Source: Toxoplasma gondii ME49
Taxonomy: Eukaryota; Apicomplexa; Conoidasida; Eucoccidiorida; Sarcocystidae
Assembly: GCF_000006565.2 (NCBI RefSeq)
Contig: NC_031471.1
Location: 558,001 to 622,000, forward strand
Length of the DNA stretch: 64,000 bases
Reading direction: 5' to 3'
Positions within the stretch are counted from its first letter, which is position 1; every line of letters starts with the position of its first letter. Under the pieces are notes generated by a model that saw only the letters and a list, made by a program, of their open reading frames with translations, did not search any database and was not told the origin of the DNA. Positions 26,196-38,798 of the stretch are shown one piece after another. A program made the translations under genes and the position numbers.

Positions 26196-29100
26196 CTAAA
26201 ATCTCCCGTAGGCGTAGCGCCCTTTCACGCCACTTCCGGACGCCGGCGCGCCCGAAGAAGGCCCTGCGCCTCCAGTGCCGCTCGCAGAGCCGTACGCCGA
26301 AGAACAGTAGCTGAAAGGAAAAGGCAAACGCGCACACATGATGAATTTTCAACTTGAGTTCTGACACAAACTCCTGCCCCACCCCGTGCATAGTGCCATC
26401 GGGCATCTCCACCTCAGCCTACATGTCTCCCCAAACCTACTTCCCCCTCTGTCCCCCTAAACACATATGCATATCTACATCGAAATACACGTCGAGACAT
26501 GCGTGTCTCACCTGAAACAAAGATCAGACACAAAATCTCATAAAAACCACCCACAGTTCACTCTGTATATAGTCTCCTCTTTTGCTTTCGAAAAGCCGTT
26601 TGTGTCTTGTGCGGAAATCTTACCTCGCGTAGCCTCCACTGGCGCCAGTTCTTCCTGCCCCTACTGGGTTCGCGCTGCTTGTAGCCCCCGCGCCAGCGTT
26701 CCCGCCTCCGAAGTTTGAGGCTGCATAGCCCATCGAGTAGCCGGTCGTCTGTCCCCCTGCGTTGCTTCCTGAGTACCCAGCGTTGCCTGTCGGGCCTGCA
26801 GGCCCCCCGTATCCGCCCTCTGAGGGCCTCACGGGGCCTGTTTGCCCCCCCGAGGCGTAGCTCCCCATGTTGCTCGCTGCGTCCCCTGCCGCGTTCGAGG
26901 CGCCATAATAGGAAGTTGAGGCTCCCGAACTTCCGTAGGTGCCGGCAGAGGGAGACGGAGAAAACGCCTGACTTTGTTCTTGGTAAAATTTGTCGTAACC
27001 TCGCGCCGAACCCCCGGGGTTCGAATCGCTCGCGCCCGCGGGGGGCCACCGGGCGCCGCTGGCGGGGGGGCCAGACGACCCGCAAGATGCCCCGTTGACG
27101 CTGTATGTGGGTCCTGGAGCACACGAGACACGATTCTGAGATTCCACGTGGAAAACTGAACTGGAGATGGCGGACCGACAAGAAAGAAGCAGCCGAGGCA
27201 ACGCCCTCGGCAGAAGATGTCCGAGAGATGTAGCGAACGAGGGAAAACGGCACGTCACAGAGAACCGCACGCGCCGACACACCCCCTCACCAAGAAGATC
27301 TGAATCAAATAATCTTTCCAGACGTGACTCTCGAATGACTTGTGAATCGATCTACAACAGAGACGACTGGAAGAGACACCTGGAACGTAGGATCTTCTCT
27401 CCTTCCCTTTTATCATCCTCTTTTTTCTACCTGAGGTAGCAGCCGCTCCTTGCACGTAGTAGCCACTCGCGTCATGCATGCGGCTTCCTCCCGCGCCGAC
27501 GTTCCCTCCAGTCTGGTTCAGCGCAGTGTAATTCGATCCTGTCTGGCTGGGCTCCCCGAAGTAAGTCTCGACGCCTGCAGCCGAGGCTCCGTACGAGACA
27601 TTTCCGCCGGTCCACGCGCCTCGCGAAGACCCTTGCGTGACCGCAGACCCCGCCCCGTTCGCCGCGTACGACTGCTGGTGTGGGGTCGCGTAAGAATACG
27701 AATTCTCTGTCTCTGCACTTGGGTGCGAAGACTGACGGTAGCCCCCGTAGGCAGCAGGCTGCGATGAGACAGCAGGGTCGCCCGTGCGCCACCGCTTGGA
27801 AGGAGGCCCAGAAAACGCATGCGAAGAATAAGACGCATCTTCAGCCGGTGCCCCTCTGAGAAAATCCAAGCGACACGCACGCACATATATAAATATACAC
27901 ATATATATATATATATACATGTAAATCTCTATCTACATATATATATATATATATATGTCTGCATATATGCATCCGTATTCATGTACACGCATATCTAAAT
28001 ATATATATATATATATATATATGCTTGTGTTTATATGTGGTTTTGGATTTTGAATGGAGGGGAGGAAAAGAGACAAGTGTTTACTGACGAGAGAAGATTT
28101 TTTTTTGAGATGTTTGAGAAGCGGAGTGTTCGCCTCGCAACTGGTGCACATATTTGCACCGGGTCGAAAAGACGGGTGCTTGAAGAAGTTAAAACTTGAC
28201 CCCTCGTTGCAGAACCTTTCCAGCCTTGCTTCTGGTGTACTTCTACGTTCATTTCCAGAAGACGTTTGTCCTACTGCAGCAAGAAAAAAAAATCCAACAT
28301 GCCCAGGTGACAACAACCTCCGTCGAATCCATCACCACCTTTCTTCCTTTTTTCTTTCTTTTCTTACTCATTGGCATCGTAGCCATACGAATAGCTTGTT
28401 GGAGTCTGATAAAACCCCGAAGAGCCTCCTTCCATCCCTCCTTGGTTGCTCGCAGGCGTGACCTGATAGCCGGCGTGGGGTGCAGGCCCTCGCTCGTAGG
28501 CCACCGACTGGCTGGGCTCTGATCCGGGCCCATAGCCTAGGAGAATAGAGACAGGAAGACAGAAATGAGGCGATTCGGAGACAAGAAGACACAGAAGCAG
28601 TGTCACAGACGAGAAAGAAACTCCGAGAAGGCAACAGTTTCCTGTTTGACTTTGCTCGAGGTGAACAGATTCGGAGTTTTTCGCCACGGATCTGCATGGA
28701 GTCCCTCTTTCCGAAAGCGGCAGTCCTTCCAGGTGTTTCTTCTTCTCGCCGCAAGGGCTTTTCCGCATCGCCACTCACCGGAGTAGGGAGGGTCTTGCAC
28801 TCCTCCTTGGCTGTACCCAACAGTGCTTTGCTGCTGCCCCACATGGCCCATGACTCCGGGGCCCGCGTTTAGCCTCGCGCCTCCAGAGGAACTGAAGTTT
28901 CCATAGCCCTGAGCATTCGGGAAGCCCGCACTGTCTCCTCCAGTCCCCGGACCCACGGTGCCCCCGTAGCCTTGGTGCTCGCCACCGAACGAGGCCCTAG
29001 GTCCAGGGTGAAACGTCGGGCTCGGGACCCCGGGGCGTCGTGGCGCAGACCCGCAGGGGGGCCCGTATCCTTCGTCGGCGCCGCGTCCCGGGAAGGGGCG

Positions 29101-32100
29101 ACCCCCCCCCACGGGCCTCGAGTACCCTGGCGTCGCCCGTACGTCCACGGGGTCGCCTGCCCCGCCGAACCCGGGCCCGAGGGGCCGCACGTCCCCGTAG
29201 AAGGGCCCCGCGGGGCGCGCTGGGGCCCGAAACCCAGGGGCCTGGGGGCCTCGCGCCCCGGGTCCGCGACTCGCAAAGGCGGTGGCCTGACGCCAGAGGC
29301 CCGGCACCGGGTGAGCCCCAGAAGGGCTGCCCCCAGGGGGGCGCTGCGCCCCCAGTCCCTGCCCTCGCCAGCCTGGAGGAGAGAACACGAGTGCAGAGAA
29401 AGCAGAAAGGAAGATGAAAGAATTGGACACAGAGAGAGACGGAGAGCAGAGAAAGAGAGAAGGGGAGGCGACAGAGGGGAGAGACGAAAGAGAAAAGACA
29501 ACACACAAAGGAAACACACGATGGTCGAAGAGAAAAGGGAAGGGGCCACGAAAAAAACGAGATGGGAAACCCGACACAGGGTTCGACACCGAAGCTACGG
29601 GAGACGAAAGAAACAGACGGCGGTGGAAGGCGAACCGTGGAAGCAGAGGGCGCAGCGAAACGTTTGAAAAGAGAGCCGGCACAGGCGAACATGGGGAAGG
29701 AGAGCCGGCAAGAAACGCACTCCGCTCGCCTCAAAAAAGAGAAAAAAGAGTCCGCGAAGGCGAAAGGGAGCACAGAGGAAACTGACGGTTTTGCGAAGGT
29801 AGATTCCTCCAAAAAGGAAGAGACTTCCACGAGACACGAGAAAGCTCTAAAAGCCCCGAAGAAAAAAAGACGCGAAAAAGGAAAAGACATGCCCCAGAGT
29901 TCAGGTCGCACCAGCAGGACTAGAAAACTCTCGATCACGGGAGAAGCGTTACTGCGTTTCTGGTCTAAACCCAAAGTAAGGGAAACATCTGTGTGCGCGT
30001 TCACTCGAATTACGAAGACGTTTCGTCTTGACAACGCATCCTTTTGTCTATCTCGCGAGGTCCCTCTGTCGTCTCCTCGCTTTTGTCGTCCCATTCTGCT
30101 CTACGTCCGGTCTCTCTCGGAAGCGCACGCGCTGCGTCGCCCCAGCGTCTCTCTGTGTGCTCGTTTTCCCCGTCCTTTCTCATCAAGTTGGGTCGTCTCT
30201 GACACCCGGGAGCCACGCTCACCAGCGATTCTCGGGTCGTATTTCAGCGACAGTTTGGAAACAAGAAGGGAGGCAGACTTCGACCCGAAGAGTTTGAAGA
30301 GAAACAGCTCATTGACATGCGGCAGAACCTCTCGCGAGTGTTGCATCACACTCGCCGGGACACGGAGAATGTTGAAGTCTTCGGGGTTCCCGCCTGCCTG
30401 AAAAGGAAACTCAACAGGGTACGCCTCGGCTGCTGTCTGGCACGAAAAAACTTCGCAGCATCCCCCAAACCGGAAATCTCTCGCACACACACGCACGCAT
30501 GCAGACTCCCCTCGCCTACGACCTTCCTCTTTCGGGACTTTGCTCGCTTTCGTCTCTGAACCGGCGAACCCTGTGCTTCTCGGCTTTTCCGGGAGGTGGA
30601 GGACAACGCTTGCAGAGCAAGGGAGGAGAGAGGGATGCCGCACCGGGTTGAGCTCGTTATCGCCATCGTAACGACAGACGGAGAGACCAGAAAAAAGACA
30701 GTTAAGACTCACCTCTGAATCCACGACAGGAGGGGGACGAAGATGCACAAACAAGTATCCGTCAGTCCTACATATGGCTGAGGCCTCTCTCATATGCCAA
30801 AAAGACGCGGAAGAGGACACCCAGTCCGAGCATACAGAGAAGGCACTGATGGTGGAAGGAACACAAACGACGGCGTTACAGAGAGAGGAGCACAAGGAGA
30901 CAACAAGAGAGGAAACAGAGCGACCCGCGTATCGACCAAACAAGAAGAACTGAAGAGACCGCGTCCGAGAAAAACAAAGTGCAAAGACGGGCAAAAAAGT
31001 GCAGACACGACCCGAATCGCGAGACCAATCACCGCCTTCTCAGATGGACATCTTCACACACTCAGGGGCATGCAACCTCGGAAACTGCCATGCTTCCGAC
31101 CACGGAGTTCTGCTGTACGTCCCCGCGTCCCGCCTTCCCCTCCCCCCTTCCCACACAGCCTCTGCCTCCACTTGAACAACAGAGAGCGTCGCGGGTGCCA
31201 CAGGGAGAAGAGAACCGCGCAGACCAAGACTGAAGGAGAGAAGGACGAAAAGAACAGGAACGAGTGCGATGTCTGTCTACTCGGCTCCTCACCTTCTTTC
31301 CATCTTCTTGAAGCCGCAAGGCGTGGAAGACGAGACACCCGAGCCAGGCGGCAGTTTTCTCTTCGACGCCTTCGAAGAGTGCCGCGCTGGCGCCGTTCTG
31401 CGGAAGTTAAATCACGAAACATGTTTTTTCTGTCTCTCTGTCTGCTGCCACAGCTCTTGCTGCAGACGTCGAAGTCCACCCGGTTCATTCGTGCGTACAC
31501 AGACGCGTTCGTGTGCGCAAATGCGAATAAAGAAAGAGAGACGCATGCACTTGTTGTGAAGTGCATGCAAGTCCTTCCGATGACGCATGGAAAGTAGGGA
31601 AGAAAAGAACAAACAGATGCCTATTTCTCTACACACGAGTGACAAGAAGCAGATATGTGTGGCTGGCGAGTCTCAGCCTCGTCGAATCACGTGGACCCCA
31701 CAGGGTGCCGTTTCCATGCGCAGAGGCGTCGCAGTCAGATGCATGCATGCAGAGAAGGGAGACGTTCCCTCGGTTCAGTCCTCGCGACGGCTTCTTCGAA
31801 ACAGATTGGAACTGACTCCAGACTGGTAGTACATGTTCCCTCAAGCAAGCACCGTCGGCAGAGCTGTCGACAGACTCTGGCCTTTCGACTCTTCTGGAGT
31901 GGTTTAGAGAACAAACAGTTCCCGGGCCTCACCTCCGGAGACTCGTGTCTGTGGACGGCGGGCCTCCAGGCCTCGAAGCGACTCAGGGAGAGACGGAACT
32001 GCAGAAACAATGACCAAGGTGTAGAAAAGAAACGCCGCTTTTGAGAAAACGAGACAGCATGGAAGAGAAAATCAAGAGCCCAAGACTCCAAAAAACTCGC

Positions 32101-34162
32101 TCTGCCACAGAAGACAAAACACGCCTCAAAAAGTCCACCCTTTCTGCTTTTCAATTTCACAAATGCTCTCATCTTCTATACACACAAATATTTATATATA
32201 TATATATATACATATATACATATGTAAACATATATATATATACATATATATATGTATATATGCATACAAACATGTACCGGCATATGCAGATACGGACTTA
32301 GGAGTATATACACAATATACACCTATAAAAAGCATCCACAAGTAACATGTAGATATCTGCTTCTGTACAAGACACGAAGACATCCACACGTACAGTATGT
32401 GAATATATGCGCCGCACAATACGTGAAGACATGCATAACTACAGCAATGCATGAACGCAGGACGCAGATATCTTCAGTTGTACACTCTCCAATGATATAT
32501 TTATAGGATATCCAGCACCTACAAAAAAAGATCTACACATATATATATATATATATATATATATTGGACAAATACGGCGGCCTATGAGAACGTTGATGCA
32601 GTTTTAAAACTGACGTCCTGGTTGCTGGGTCTTTGGAAGGAGCAGAACTTTGCGAGTCTGTCCATGTCAATCATGGGGAATCCTTCAAGAGCGTTTGTTT
32701 TTGGTTCCGCTTCACCCTCGACGAGGGTCTCTTTCGCCGCAGGGCCTTCTTTCTCCTCCGCTTCTTCGGCTGCACGCGTTTCTCGCGCCGCTGTCTCTTC
32801 CCCTCCTGCCTCTTGAGTTTCTCGCGCGTCTCCCTTCTCTTCTTCTCGCGCCTTCTCTTCTGCGTCCTTCTTTCCTTCTTCTGCAGCTTCTGCGTCGCCG
32901 CTCGCGTCAGGGGCGTCTGCGCCTGCAGCTGGAAATTCTTCGGGGAACTCTTTCAGAGACGCCGTCGGCAGGCGCGAGGGCCACAGGAGCAAATACTCCG
33001 CATTTGGCCGCACGACGCCCCGCGAGGACTTCAGCACACTGAAGCAGAAGAGGTGGAGCCGCAGCACAAACAAGTCGCTCCCAAACCCGACCAGAGGCGG
33101 ACACCTGCAAGTACACACACACACAAATACGCGACAAAAGCGTCTTCCACCAAAAAATCTGCCAACAAATTCTCTTGTTCAACCACATCCACATATAGAT
33201 ATATGCATGCCCATGTATATATATACATATATGTAAGTATATATAATGCATATATATGTATATATATGTATATATACATATATAAATATATATATGCATA
33301 TTATAGGTATCCATGCAAATGGAGATGTAGATGTGCAAATTAAATGGGTTCAGCAGACTTTGGAGGCGAACGTGGAGAGGTCCGGCGACATGCTGAGACA
33401 CACGCACCACGGTTTCTCAACGAAGGAGACACCCCACAAAAGACAAGCATACAGCAGTGCCCATATACGGATGCCAAGGCCATTTGCTGCAAAGAGAGCA
33501 AAACATGTCTTTCCTGAATCCGAAACACTCACAACTTCATGCATGTCTACAGACTTACACAACTGCATATACTCACAGATATCTCCCGCCAATACGAATG
33601 ACTCACACAGCAATAAAACCCACACATACACATAGACAATTACGTATGCAGATATATATCTATATATATATCTATATATATATCTATATACATATATATA
33701 TCTATATGTACAATATGGATTTCGTTTTCTGTTGCTTCTGTCGATGTCACATGTGCTGGAGACTGTGCGACAGACCCGTGGTAGGCGAGGCCTGGGAGAA
33801 CGAGGATGAGGCGATCGAAGCATCCAGAGGAAAAAGAGTTTCGCAGCTGAGCCGGATTAACTCCGAAGTGCACTCGCGAGCCTCCGTCGCGCAGCTCCTG
33901 GACGCGCGGCTTCGCTTCATCCTGAATATTCAAGAATTCGAAAAAAATAGGAAAATTGGGAAATCAATGGAGAGTATGTCGCTGTGCGAAAGAAGTTCCC
34001 AGGCCCGAGAGCCGAACTCTTAAAGTATTTCAGAGCAACAGATTCACACACGCCCCGACATATATATCTACACATAGAGTTGGAACCACATGAAAAAAAG
34101 TAGATTCACATGTTTATATGGGTATCTCTTCAGAGACACATATATTCATGAGTAGTGTATGC

Positions 34163-34198
<36 letters not shown>

Positions 34199-34229
34199 GT
34201 ATATATGTGAATGCGATAGCTGTACATGC

Positions 34230-34270
<41 letters not shown>

Positions 34271-34652
34271 ATGTAAGAATGGGTGGAGGTGCATCTGCAG
34301 GAGTTGCTCGCTGTTCCGGGAGCTTCCCCATGTGTTCTGTGAGGGTTCCACATTTCTCCGGCGCCACTCGGTTGCCGGTTTTTCTCAAAACGTTTCGACT
34401 TTTTACCTTCACTTGGTCTTCTTGAATTCCGCATGCGACGTCTAACTCGTCTGCGGGGAACGCCGGACTGCCGGCCAGACAGACGGAGAACGAAAAGTTC
34501 TCGTCTCCAACCACGAGAGTGCGCTGCGACACAGCGAACAAGGCGCTCAGGAGGTCCCAGTTCGACCAGCTTCGAAACAGTTTAGTCGTGCAAAACGAAG
34601 GCACAAGCAGAGAAAACCGCAGCTGTGCGTCGCTCAGTCTCCACCCGTCCAC
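26196..34652 (-). CDS. BMT5-like (DUF2431) methyltransferase-domain protein with long Gly/Tyr/Gln-rich tail, 5' end not located
   Basis: Twelve exons join in frame on the minus strand: 34407-34652, 33776-33921, 32615-33104, 31933-31998, 31293-31397, 30713-30784, 30223-30397, 28779-29372, 28389-28536, 27431-27855, 26624-27113, 26196-26310 (about 1,023 residues seen). Every junction keeps phase. The N-terminal part matches the Rossmann-fold BMT5-like family (25S rRNA uridine-N3 methyltransferases): RTLVVGDENFSFS is the SAM-binding strand and loop, GSRVHFGVNPAQL the following strand, and FDRLILVLPG the place of the usual FDRIIFNFPH. A Glu/Ala-rich insert (about 33.0-32.7 kb) separates this from a poorly recognised segment. 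The last ~580 residues are almost wholly Gly, Ser, Tyr, Ala, Gln and Pro, like the prion-like tails of FUS or hnRNP proteins. The gene ends in GRYAYGRF. RNA binding or condensate formation is inference. Upstream 5' exon(s) must exist because the frame at 34652 starts after a stop and lacks a Met. Confidence 0.7.
27894..28022. repeat. (TA)n microsatellite cluster
   Basis: Three TA runs within about 130 bp, inside an intron of the BMT5-like gene (between exons 28389-28536 and 27431-27855). Confidence 0.95.
32190..32564. repeat. Two (TA)n microsatellites
   Basis: TA-rich runs at about 32190-32263 and 32537-32564 in the intron between exons 32615-33104 and 31933-31998 of the BMT5-like gene. Confidence 0.9.
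33228..33303. repeat. (TA)n/(TATG)n microsatellite
   Basis: TA tract with TATG interruptions, intronic in the BMT5-like gene. Confidence 0.9.
33651..33710. repeat. (TATATC)n microsatellite
   Basis: TA tract with a regular TATATATC rhythm, just downstream (minus sense) of exon 33776-33921 of the BMT5-like gene. Confidence 0.9.
34161..34268. repeat. Compound (CT)n-(TA)n microsatellite
   Basis: A run of CT dinucleotides (about 34161-34182) runs straight into TA repeats, with a second long TA run at 34231-34268. Intronic in the BMT5-like gene. Confidence 0.95.
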
Positions 34653-37046
34653 CTCGTCCTCTCAACAAAGATTTTCTTTTGCGTCGCCATCTCGCACCCG
34701 AGACAAAGACGCACTGCGTCGACGTCCTGTCTCCTTCCTATATCTCCACATTTGCTTGCCGCAAACCAAAGTGGAGAAAAAAAACTCATCTACCGACATC
34801 CCTTTCAACACGCATCCCAACACTTGCATATAGATGCATATATATATATATATATATATATAAGTATGTATATATATAAGGATGCACTTGTATATATAAA
34901 TTTATATATATATATATATATATATATACCTATGTATTTATGCGTGTACGTATGTCTATGTAAGTGTGTAGGCATGTTTAAGCATATCTGTGGAAACTTT
35001 CCAGAGCGACTCTTTGGCGCTTTTTTTCCTTTTCTGTCTTTGGCGACACGCTCCGAAAAGCGTACCATCGTGGAGAAAGAAAGAAGAGGACGTCCACTGC
35101 GTCGTCGTCAAAGAGGAAAGCAGAGACAGAGGAAGCGAAAAAGACACTGCGATACTCGGAGAGGGACGAAGAGACAGTGTCGAGGCCTGTCAGAGAAGAA
35201 ATCTGGTGGTTCGAGTTTCGCTTCTTAAACTCTCAGGTTCTTGTTCTTCCTCGGTCGTCTCCCTCTTTGAAGGCTGCGCAGCTCCATGGAGTTTCGTGCT
35301 CTCGTGCTCTGCCTTCGTCTTTTTTTCTCCTTCTCTCGGCAGGTCTTGGATCTCGTTGTTGCCCCGAAACAAGAAGCCACACGTCGAAGCGTTGTCCCTC
35401 CTCTGCCCTCTCTCTGTCCCTTGCTGTTCAGCGGGCTGTACAGACACTGCAGGTCGCCCCGTTCGTCAGCGAATGGCCCAGTGCCTCTTGTCTACCCGTT
35501 CTCCCCTTTTTCTTTCCAGAAAAAGACGGCAAGCACGGCTTTTGTGTGCGAAAGGCAGAGTCGGCAACAGAGACGAAGACGCTCCACGCCAGAGAACGAG
35601 TTTCCTCGCGAAGACGCTTGGACTCTCGGCTGTCTGTATAACCGAGCTTCTCTCGCGATGCTCCTCGAGTCGCCAGCGAAGAAGACTGACTGTCCACGAA
35701 GAACACCACCCCGGACGCGTTTTCACCGCTGCATGCAGCCGCCGACGGGGGGAGAAAAGGCACACAGAGAGTCTGCGGAGAGTCGGGGAGCTGAGGCAGA
35801 AATCGCGGAGAAAACCGGACTGGAAGAGCGAGAAAACGAAAACGCGTTGGAAAGGCGGAAGGATGGAGAGTCAGATTCGCCTCGCCTTCGCGAGCACACC
35901 CGCCGCGACAGTGCCAGCAAGAGCCGAAGGAGACACGACACCGGCGACTTCTCTTCGAGCGAAGCTGCCCGGAATCTCCCCTGCCGCTATTGTCTTTTCT
36001 GTTTCCTGGAATCCCTCGCGACAACCTTCTTACAGAGAACCTCTCCGATAGCGCCTTGGGAGTCTCTGCGTGAGGCGCTCTGCACCTCCGGGAACGAAGA
36101 CCAGGAATGTGAGCGACACGGACGACTGCCTACTCAGCAGACAGACGACGGCAAGCAAAAGCTGCGAGTAAAAAACAGAAAAAAAGAGGAAATGCCGCCA
36201 GGGAGAGTCGCCACCCGTCTCCCCGTTCCGCCCCCCAGCTCGAGTGCGCGCGAGAGACCTCGCGCAAAACCGGCAAAGAAATCCGTGCAGAGCGGCGCGA
36301 AAAGGGACCCCGTCTCTCTCCGCAGCGCCCGTTCTCTCTGCTGTGGAAAGGCTACGTGAGGCGCTACACAAAGAGGTGCAGATTGACACCTGTAGACGCG
36401 AATGCGTTTTCTCTGTCGCCTCGAGAGCCGAGACACCAGCCATCGGAGGCGTATGTACACCGCGTGCTCTCTCCCCGGGGCGGGTATCGCTGGATGTGCA
36501 AAGGCGCCGTGAAGCGCGGGGGAATCCGGTAAAAGCGAATTTCTGTGGCTTGTCCTTTTCTGCTTTCGTTCTCCTGCACATCTGCCGTGAAGGCGCAGAC
36601 AATTCGCCGCAAGAAAGCGACGGAAAACGCGTCTTGGCGTCTGCTGTCCGAGCGAGTCCCTTCGTCCTGGGAATCTTCTTCGGGTGTGGAACGAGAAGAA
36701 CGCAATCTCGGCAGAAGACTACCGCTTCCTCTTTGAGGAATGCGTCAGGGAGCAATCTGTCGACTGCTGCGTGGAGACACAAGAGAACGGGGAAGCGCTC
36801 TGTGGTGACGTCGATTTTTTCAGGAAAGACCCTGTGCTCCTCCTCGCGGGGTGTCTGTCCTGTCTCGACGGAGAAGAAGCTTCGTTCGTGAGTCGCGAAA
36901 CTCTGAAAGTTCCTTTTCCTTCTCTCCTGTCGGCCTGCGTGTGACACCCTTCCACTTCTCTCTGCGCGTCATCGCTGTTCGCGTCGGGAACTTAGGAACT
37001 CTTTCTCTCCAGTCTTCCCTGTGTCTTTCGAGAAAACGCGGAAAAC
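34653..37046. other. 5' region of the BMT5-like gene and bL35m upstream region; exons unresolved
   Basis: Missing 5' exons of the minus-strand BMT5-like gene should lie here. Long overlapping frames occur on both strands: 36030-36947 and 35428-36024 on minus, 34990-36051 and 35286-36359 on plus. On plus, a frame ending LSCLDGEEASF at about 36886 is followed by a good GTGAGT donor, and a good acceptor (TTTCTCTCCAG) sits near 37012, just before the bL35m start. This could be a 5' UTR intron of bL35m or a separate small gene. I could not decide which frames are real. Confidence 0.35.
34838..34930. repeat. (TA)n microsatellite pair
   Basis: Two TA runs separated by about 30 bp, upstream (minus sense) of the first identified BMT5-like exon. 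Confidence 0.95.
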
Positions 37047-38035
37047 ATGGCACTCTCGCCGATCGGAAGGTCCCCCCCGTATCTTTCTGTGCTGAGTCAG
37101 TTTCTTCGGCCGCTGACCCTCTCTCAATCTTTTCGCGCGCGCGCTGCTCCCCGCCGTGTTTCGCTTGGACAGCCTTCATGTCATTTTCGTGTCTTCTGTC
37201 AATCGAGAACATCTGAGACGCGCCCCCCTCCTGTGAGGTCCTCTCGCTCTCTGCCTTCTGCCGCAACGCGTGCAGGGTGTCACAGCTCTCAGAAGACGAT
37301 AGCGATCCCTGCGAGACCGCGCTCGTCTTCTTCGTCGTCTTCAACTTCTCCGTCCTCTCCTGGCACTCTGTCGCCACTGTGGAGCCGACGAACACGGCCT
37401 GGACTTTCTCCAGCAGGTGGAGTCGAGGACTTTTCTCGTCTCTGTTCTGTCCACCGTTGTTCGAGGACCTTCTCCAGGTCGATTTCGTCCCTCTATTCTG
37501 CCTCTGCCGCTCATGCTTTCGCCTTTGGCGGCGACGCTCGAAGTTCTCACGTCCTTGCCCGCGCCCCCGCTGCTTTCTCCAGATCTCTCTCCCCGTCACT
37601 CTCTTCGTTTGCTGCTCTTCCTTCCTCTCCTCCTTCTTTTGATTTTCTCGATATCATTGCACGTACTTCTGTGACTTCGCCCTCTGTCCTCGCCTCTGCG
37701 CCTCTGCGTCTCGGACAAGAACTCCGCGAAAAACGACATGCAGTCTTCTCGCAGAGCAGAGGGTATAAACCGGTCATTGACTGGGTCAAAAACAGGATAA
37801 ACGCCCGCATGCGCCAGTACCGAAAACGGTCTCTCAAGAAGAAGAACCACAGCAAAGTCATCCAGCGATTCAAACTCACACGGTGCGGACTCAGATGATG
37901 CTCAACAAATACTCGACCACCGTCCTTGCTTCTCGCCACCTCCCTCGAGTTCCGAGACGCATGCATGTTTACCCACTGATATCAATATTTTTAAAGGAAG
38001 AGATTCGAATTCGCCATCCTTCACTTGCTCAAGTC

Positions 38036-38066
<31 letters not shown>

Positions 38067-38243
38067 TGAAACTGATCATTAAGTTCTTCAATAAACGGAT
38101 TTACTTACACGTTCCAACGTAGAAGCATGTATATATATATATATATATATCTTGGAAGATATCAATACATATTTGTACTGAAGTATCCCATTATACACAC
38201 ATGCGTATAATAACAGGATTCTGTTTTTGTGCATCCACATCTA

Positions 38244-38278
<35 letters not shown>

Positions 38279-38766
38279 CTTCATCGTGTAATCGCGGATG
38301 CATTCGTATTTTTTTTGTATTTGACGATTTTTGCGTGGGTGTTTGTCCTCGTGAATCTTACCTTGACCGCACCAAATTTGTGCGTTGGGTTTTTCATTTG
38401 TTTCTGCGTTTTTCTAGGTTTGGTTGGCAGCGCCTCCGGTCGGGCAGAAACGGAGAAAAGGAGAACCTCGTACGTATTTTTGCCTTGTCGATTGTTGCAT
38501 CTCCTCTCAGGAGTCTCCATTCCTCCCTTGTATTCTCTTCACTTTTTTCTCTCTCCTGATCGAGTGCTCTGTTGCTCTTTCAGTTGCCACCGCTACGCGT
38601 CTACTCCCTGTTCCTGCCTGTGAATGTCTTCTTTCTGTGTTGTGTTCGGCATCTCCTCTGTTTCTCTCTTTTTTTCATGTGCATGTGGAGATTTCTGACC
38701 GTCTCTCTGTCTCTTCGCTCTTCTGTTCTTGTTCTCTCTCTCTCTTGCTGAGTCTACTCTCTCTAC

Positions 38767-38798
<32 letters not shown>

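Noticed and set aside
27894..28022. Regularly spaced repeats as a possible CRISPR array
   Set aside because: These are simple TA microsatellites with no unique spacers, in a eukaryotic intron.
37883..37898. Stop of the 283-residue frame as the true end of the bL35m protein
   Set aside because: A phase-2 donor (ACACG|GTGCGG) precedes it, and splicing to 38418 restores the L35 signature. The later exons complete the conserved C-terminal motif.
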